DNA of 64,000 nt from M1-B18 sp048264125. GTDB taxonomy: Bacteria; Bacillota; Clostridia; Peptostreptococcales; Natronincolaceae. Location of the stretch: the NCBI GenBank assembly GCA_048264125.1, contig JBLXDM010000003.1, positions 1-64,000 on the forward strand, given 5' to 3'. Position numbers and translations under genes: made by a program. The notes beneath the pieces are model-generated. The model had not been told where the DNA came from and ran no database searches. It worked only from the letters and a program-made list of their open reading frames with translations. This document shows positions 60,582 to 64,000 of this stretch, one piece after another; position 1 is the first letter of the stretch, and the number at the start of each line of letters is the position of its first letter.

Positions 60582-61112
60582 TTAATCATACCTCCTATTT
60601 TCTATATAAACATTAAAGGGGATCTCTACACGCTTTAACTCCTCAGCTAAAAATGGTATCAGTATTATTCTTTGATGGGTATAGCCCCTGATTCTCATGG
60701 AGGGGTATTCTGTATTATAGTAGTCGGCACCGTCATTGGTAAAGGAGCCCTCAACGATTTCTATGTTGCTGATGACCAAGGGATATTGTAGGATACTGGG
60801 GCTCTGAGGCTGCAAGCTATAGTTCAGATTCAATTCCGTCATTAGAACCTCAATCAAGTTTTCCTCTGCTTCAGCAGCAACTATTTTGCTTACCCTCTCC
60901 CTCCTATACTCATCCTTAACGCTCAATTCCAAAGCATCCTGTACTATTATCTCCAGTCTTGTTTGTAGCGTAGAGTGATAGGTTTGGAATCTGTAAAACT
61001 CAACGCCAATGCCTATGATTGTAAAAAATATAAAAAATTTAACCAGTCCGATTAATGCAGTCTCACCCTTTTCATTCCTCAACAGCCTTTTAATATGGTC
61101 CATCACTCTCAT
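60582..61112 (-). CDS. TadE-like pseudopilin 3
   Basis: 176 residues. N-terminal charged segment (MDHIKRLLRNEKGETALIG) then a single membrane helix (LVKFFIFFTIIGIGVEFY, about 23-40) and an outside domain of about 130 residues. The GE-x2-L/A start of the helix resembles the TadE/TadF pilin-like pattern. The ATG overlaps the stop of the previous gene. Likely a minor pilin or assembly pseudopilin of the Tad-like system. Confidence 0.72.
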   Translation of the reverse strand: MRVMDHIKRLLRNEKGETALIGLVKFFIFFTIIGIGVEFYRFQTYHSTLQTRLEIIVQDALELSVKDEYRRERVSKIVAAEAEENLIEVLMTELNLNYSLQPQSPSILQYPLVISNIEIVEGSFTNDGADYYNTEYPSMRIRGYTHQRIILIPFLAEELKRVEIPFNVYIENRRYD

Positions 61113-61546
61113 TACCAGCCACCTCCATAACCCTCACCGTAGTACCCTTGGTTGGTTTTGCTGGCTTTTAAAGTTATGGGCAGCTCTACATTCCATAAGT
61201 CCGAAAAGCTGATGGTGAAATCATATTCTATCTGTAGTGTCATTCTGTCACCCAGCTTATTAACATATGTACCAAAGCTTGGTGTTGCAGTGGCCCTCAC
61301 CCTATTGGGCTGAATATTTAGTCTGACAAGCTGATCCTCAAAATAATCTCTGCGGATTATGCCTTCAGACTGGGCTTTTCTAATGGTCTCATTAATTGCA
61401 ATATAATATTTGCCGGTATCTATGAGGAATATTGACAGCTGAAATATCAGCAGGGTAATCACTAGGATTTTAAACATGAAGGCCAGTAGCTCCAAGCTGG
61501 ATTCCCCACACCTGCTATTGAGGCAATACTTTAGTTTAAAAAGCAT
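61112..61546 (-). CDS. TadE-like/DUF4320-type pseudopilin 2
   Basis: 144 residues. SRCGESSLELLAFMFKILVITLLIFQLSIFLI gives a Gly-Glu-type pseudopilin start and one membrane helix (about 22-42), followed by a small outside domain. The C-terminus is unusual, with YYGEGYGGGW. It resembles DUF4320/TadE-like proteins of clostridial Tad loci. It overlaps the next gene by one base. Confidence 0.72.
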   Translation of the reverse strand: MLFKLKYCLNSRCGESSLELLAFMFKILVITLLIFQLSIFLIDTGKYYIAINETIRKAQSEGIIRRDYFEDQLVRLNIQPNRVRATATPSFGTYVNKLGDRMTLQIEYDFTISFSDLWNVELPITLKASKTNQGYYGEGYGGGW

Positions 61547-61574
61547 ATTCTATCTCCTCCCGATTCTTTAAGCA

Positions 61575-62030
61575 TTACAGCTCACTGGGTCGAAAATATC
61601 TTTGAGAGTAGGTGCTCTGCTTTACAGGTAGGATAAAAGCTATTTCCAGCACACCTTTATCCATTTGCATAATTCTGAAGCTCATTTGATGTCTAAGCTC
61701 AATCCCCATGGGCTCCCTCTTATTGACCTTTATCTGTGTACCTGGGTAAAAGGTGGTTTCCAGCTTACCTTCATCTATGTTGTATTCCTCCAGCAGTGTG
61801 TGATAAAGCATTAGGGCCTCATCGTTAAAGCCGCCATTTTTCTTAGCCATGCCTATGGTGGCAGCAGCCACCTCATTCATGCTTCTCCAGGTTGTGTATA
61901 AACTTGTAATCGATGTAAAGACCGGAATAAACATTAAAAAGCATAGGATGAGGATAAGCCCTCCTAAGGTAGAATATCCCCTTTGATTGTTAAAGCTCTT
62001 GCAAATATAACCTTTTAAACGACTAAGCAT
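61575..62030 (-). CDS. TadE-like pseudopilin 1
   Basis: 151 residues. The N-terminus has NNQRGYSTLGGLILILCFLMFIPVFTSI, a single helix (about 23-42) after a short charged stretch, then an outside domain of about 105 residues. Three such genes in a row form the minor pilin set. It follows the tiny Flp-like gene by 20 bases. Confidence 0.7.
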   Translation of the reverse strand: MLSRLKGYICKSFNNQRGYSTLGGLILILCFLMFIPVFTSITSLYTTWRSMNEVAAATIGMAKKNGGFNDEALMLYHTLLEEYNIDEGKLETTFYPGTQIKVNKREPMGIELRHQMSFRIMQMDKGVLEIAFILPVKQSTYSQRYFRPSEL

Positions 62031-62050
62031 ATCCTCACCTCCCTTAATGA

Positions 62051-62179
62051 TTATAGTCCTACAGCTGTTCTGAACATGTCAAATAATCCTGTTGCAATTG
62101 ATGTAACCTGTTGTCTGAATATAACCAACACAGCAATTGTCACCACCACAGCTATGCCTAAGCCAAAAATTTTATTCAT
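62051..62179 (-). CDS. 42-residue Flp-like pilin or membrane peptide of the Tad locus
   Basis: ATG (62177-62179) after GGGAGGGATGGGTA. The sequence starts MNKIFGLGIAVVVTIAVLVIF, a hydrophobic helix (about 5-21), then RQQVTSIATGLFDMFRTAVGL, an amphipathic tail. Flp pilins are 50-70 residues with a prepilin cleavage site, a hydrophobic helix and a similar short tail; this one lacks the usual leader and Glu-Tyr pair, so it is either a very short Flp-like pilin or a small accessory membrane protein. It is placed between tadC and the pseudopilin genes, where flp-like genes occur. Confidence 0.65.
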   Translation of the reverse strand: MNKIFGLGIAVVVTIAVLVIFRQQVTSIATGLFDMFRTAVGL

Positions 62180-62239
62180 TACCCATCCCTCCCTTTATAT
62201 TAGTTTTATAAACAATGCCGCAGGTCTAATGGCATTAAT

Positions 62240-63133
62240 TCACTTAAACTGAGCAGCAAAATCAATTAAAAAAGACAGACCCACAGCCACTGCATTCATT
62301 GCAAATACAGCATATAGAGCTATCGCGTTGTTCCTTTCCAGCCTTTCAGGCCGCTTCATCATCTCCTCCTTTATAATATCCAAATTCATTTGCCGGACCT
62401 TTTCCTCCTGTATGGCATAAAGGGTATCTACATTTTCCTTAGAGGTTTCTATTCCGGTGATAACTGCCATTACATAGTTTTGGATTGCTATTATGCCTAT
62501 AGTGTCGGAAAACTCCTGTAGTGCTATCTTTTCAGATACCCCTGCCTCCAGCTTTGCATGTAAAATCTTCAAATCGTAATACAGTGGTCCCTTACAGACA
62601 TTTAGGTAATCCTCTATGGTGTGGATAATGTTCTTGTGGGGTGAATATCTCAGGGTTCTGGCAAAGCGTGGAAACTCCTTTATGATATTAGCATTCAGCT
62701 CCTTGAGTCTTTTTTCCAGCTCAACATCTGGCTGAAAATACATAAATACGGCAAACATTACACAAACAGATATTATAAATACACCAACCGGTATACTTGC
62801 AAACACACCTACAATCAGCATCAGTACTGGATAAATCACCTTTTTTGCCAGATGCTGCTCCGGTGTTGTAGCGTCCCCTACCCGTAGCAAATCCCTTTCA
62901 AGCTTTTTCCTGTTATATTCATTAATCCTTATCTTACTATTGACGAAATTGCCCAATGGCTTAAATAATTCCTCCATAAGTGGCATTTTGTTTACCTCTA
63001 TAAAATTCATAGATTTTCTATATCTTTGAATTATTTTGTTTCCCGGGGTAAATAAGTAAAGTCCCTTAAGCTTAATAAGAATTATAAATACCGCCATAGT
63101 CACTATTAATGAATGCAGCTTATTTACTGTCAT
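62240..63133 (-). CDS. Tad pilus assembly membrane protein TadC-like
   Basis: About 297 residues, type II secretion system F domain family. One helix near the N-terminus (SLIVTMAVFIILIKL), two in the middle (VIYPVLMLIVGVFASIPVGVFIISVCVMFAVFMYF, about 110-140) and one at the end (IALYAVFAMNAVAVGLSFLIDF), with the cytoplasmic GspF-like domain between (NIIKEFPRFARTLRYSP..LEAGVSEKIALQEFSDTIG). ATG at 63133 after GAGGTGAGGGT; a longer frame to 63157 has no ribosome binding site. Follows TadB with a short gap. Confidence 0.82.
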   Translation of the reverse strand: MTVNKLHSLIVTMAVFIILIKLKGLYLFTPGNKIIQRYRKSMNFIEVNKMPLMEELFKPLGNFVNSKIRINEYNRKKLERDLLRVGDATTPEQHLAKKVIYPVLMLIVGVFASIPVGVFIISVCVMFAVFMYFQPDVELEKRLKELNANIIKEFPRFARTLRYSPHKNIIHTIEDYLNVCKGPLYYDLKILHAKLEAGVSEKIALQEFSDTIGIIAIQNYVMAVITGIETSKENVDTLYAIQEEKVRQMNLDIIKEEMMKRPERLERNNAIALYAVFAMNAVAVGLSFLIDFAAQFK

Positions 63134-63143
63134 ACCCTCACCT

Positions 63144-64000
63144 CTAATCCAATTCAATTTTTATTGGGCGATTGTCAACGTATTGCTTGTAGCTAATAAA
63201 TATTAATATTAGCACGATGATACCAAGGGAGATTTTACCCCTTACGTCATAGATCAGTAGATCATAGTAATCCCTGTAGCCAAACCGTAAAATCAATAAA
63301 TTGAGCGGCATAAAAATCAGAGTTGCGATAAACTCCCTATTATACTTTTTCCTAATGAGATCAAATTTGTCCTGCTCCTGCTGCAGATCCCTCATATCCT
63401 CCGGAATTGTAACCATCGTATACTTCAAATCCTGCCCCTGCTCCTCTGCTTGAATTGCTAGCTTTATAAATTCCTTAAAATAATAGTTGTCTATTCTGTC
63501 TCCAAGGTTTCTTAAGGCTGTAATAGTATCCTTGTTCAGGCATTGAACCTCATTGACACATACTGTAAAGTATTTATTTAATGGATGCGGTATTTGGTCC
63601 AGCTTTTTTTCGATGGCAATAATAATGTCACTCTCATGTAAATACTGCGCTATAATAATTCCCATAACCGAAGGAAGCATATATTCTATTTGAGAAAGTC
63701 TGTTTTTTGCCTTATTGTGTATATATAAAAAGGGTATGGCGCTAGTCAGTCCTCCTAATATCACCATAAGGATAGGATTTCTTAAAAGCATTCCCATCGA
63801 TATGCCTAGACTGCTGAGGATTAAGCTGTAGCTTATAAATTGCTGAAGCCTTATATTTGTTTCCGATAGCTCAAGGGTCTGTGTTACACGCCTTAGAAGC
63901 CTCTCTCTGAGGGTTGGCTTAGCATTGAGGATCTCTCTTCTCCGTTGTTCCCTTAATATATGGCTGTAATTTCTCGTCCTTTTTCCCTTTGTCCCTCCTG
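63144..64000 (-). CDS. Tad pilus assembly membrane protein TadB-like (runs off right edge)
   Basis: At least 285 residues. An ATG at 63797 starts a 217-residue frame, but the same frame stays open to the window edge through SQTLELSETNIRLQQFISYS-like upstream residues (about 68 more), with no ATG, GTG or TTG start near a ribosome binding site. So the gene almost certainly begins just beyond position 64000. It has the GspF domain (IEYMLPSVMGIIIAQYLHESD, LIRKKYNREFIATLIF) and membrane helices near 63750 and at the C-terminus. TadB and TadC form the inner-membrane platform for the TadA ATPase, expected further right. Confidence 0.8.
   Translation of the reverse strand, partial: GGTKGKRTRNYSHILREQRRREILNAKPTLRERLLRRVTQTLELSETNIRLQQFISYSLILSSLGISMGMLLRNPILMVILGGLTSAIPFLYIHNKAKNRLSQIEYMLPSVMGIIIAQYLHESDIIIAIEKKLDQIPHPLNKYFTVCVNEVQCLNKDTITALRNLGDRIDNYYFKEFIKLAIQAEEQGQDLKYTMVTIPEDMRDLQQEQDKFDLIRKKYNREFIATLIFMPLNLLILRFGYRDYYDLLIYDVRGKISLGIIVLILIFISYKQYVDNRPIKIELD

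Overview
The window reads as a low-GC, spore-forming Clostridia chromosome, plausibly from the Alkaliphilus/Natronincola side of the class (inference only). Support comes from the sporulation genes (gpr, spoIIP, yqfC, yqfD), a glycine T-box, an HrcA/CIRCE heat-shock operon, and a long Firmicutes-type gene order (ccpN-ppsR, era-cdd-dgkA-ybeY-pgpH-phoH, nfeD-floA, rpsU-yqeY, hrcA-grpE-dnaK-dnaJ-prmA-rsmE-mtaB, gpr-spoIIP-lepA-hemW). Almost everything is on the minus strand; rpsT and a tiny toxin gene are the only clear plus-strand genes apart from control signals.

Layout. (1) 1-2.6 kb: the edge of an IS3-type insertion sequence followed by a Gabija defence pair. gajA is intact, while gajB is cut at codon 261 and its stop codon is supplied by the IS end. 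(2) 3.2-38.9 kb: conserved housekeeping and sporulation genes with recognisable terminators, a T-box, CIRCE and sigma-A promoters. (3) 39.1-39.9 kb: rpsT and an unlisted type I toxin-antitoxin locus, with a 36-residue TxpA/BsrG-like peptide, a convergent antisense RNA and long-range mRNA pairing. (4) 40-41.8 kb: obgE, a small Cys-rich protein and yhbY. (5) 42-48 kb: a set of secreted surface proteins (beta-propeller/CARDB, copper-amine-oxidase-type stalk, SLH). (6) 48.2-60.4 kb: the most unusual region, described below. (7) 60.6-64 kb: a Tad-like pilus locus with three TadE-like pseudopilins, a 42-residue Flp-like pilin, TadC, and TadB running off the right edge.

Region 6 is a tightly coupled operon in transcription order: a 44-residue membrane peptide, a divergent SecA2-like ATPase, a radical SAM/SPASM enzyme, a 66-residue peptide, a second radical SAM enzyme, a 295-residue protein of unknown function, and a giant (about 2,100 residue) SLH-anchored surface protein. 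The giant protein has no Sec signal peptide. Near its N-terminus it carries about 157 residues in which essentially every His and Trp that opens a tripeptide is followed two residues later by Asn or Asp (33 such tripeptides). This is the aromatic-X-Asn/Asp pattern cross-linked by three-residue-cyclophane (triceptide) radical SAM enzymes. The giant protein and the 66-residue peptide share an FSNS(S/P)AA motif. My reading (inference) is a self-contained system that modifies a His-rich surface adhesin by radical SAM chemistry and exports it through a dedicated SecA2, next to a Tad pilus locus. It resembles HxsABCD in logic but differs in repeat type and in the dedicated exporter.
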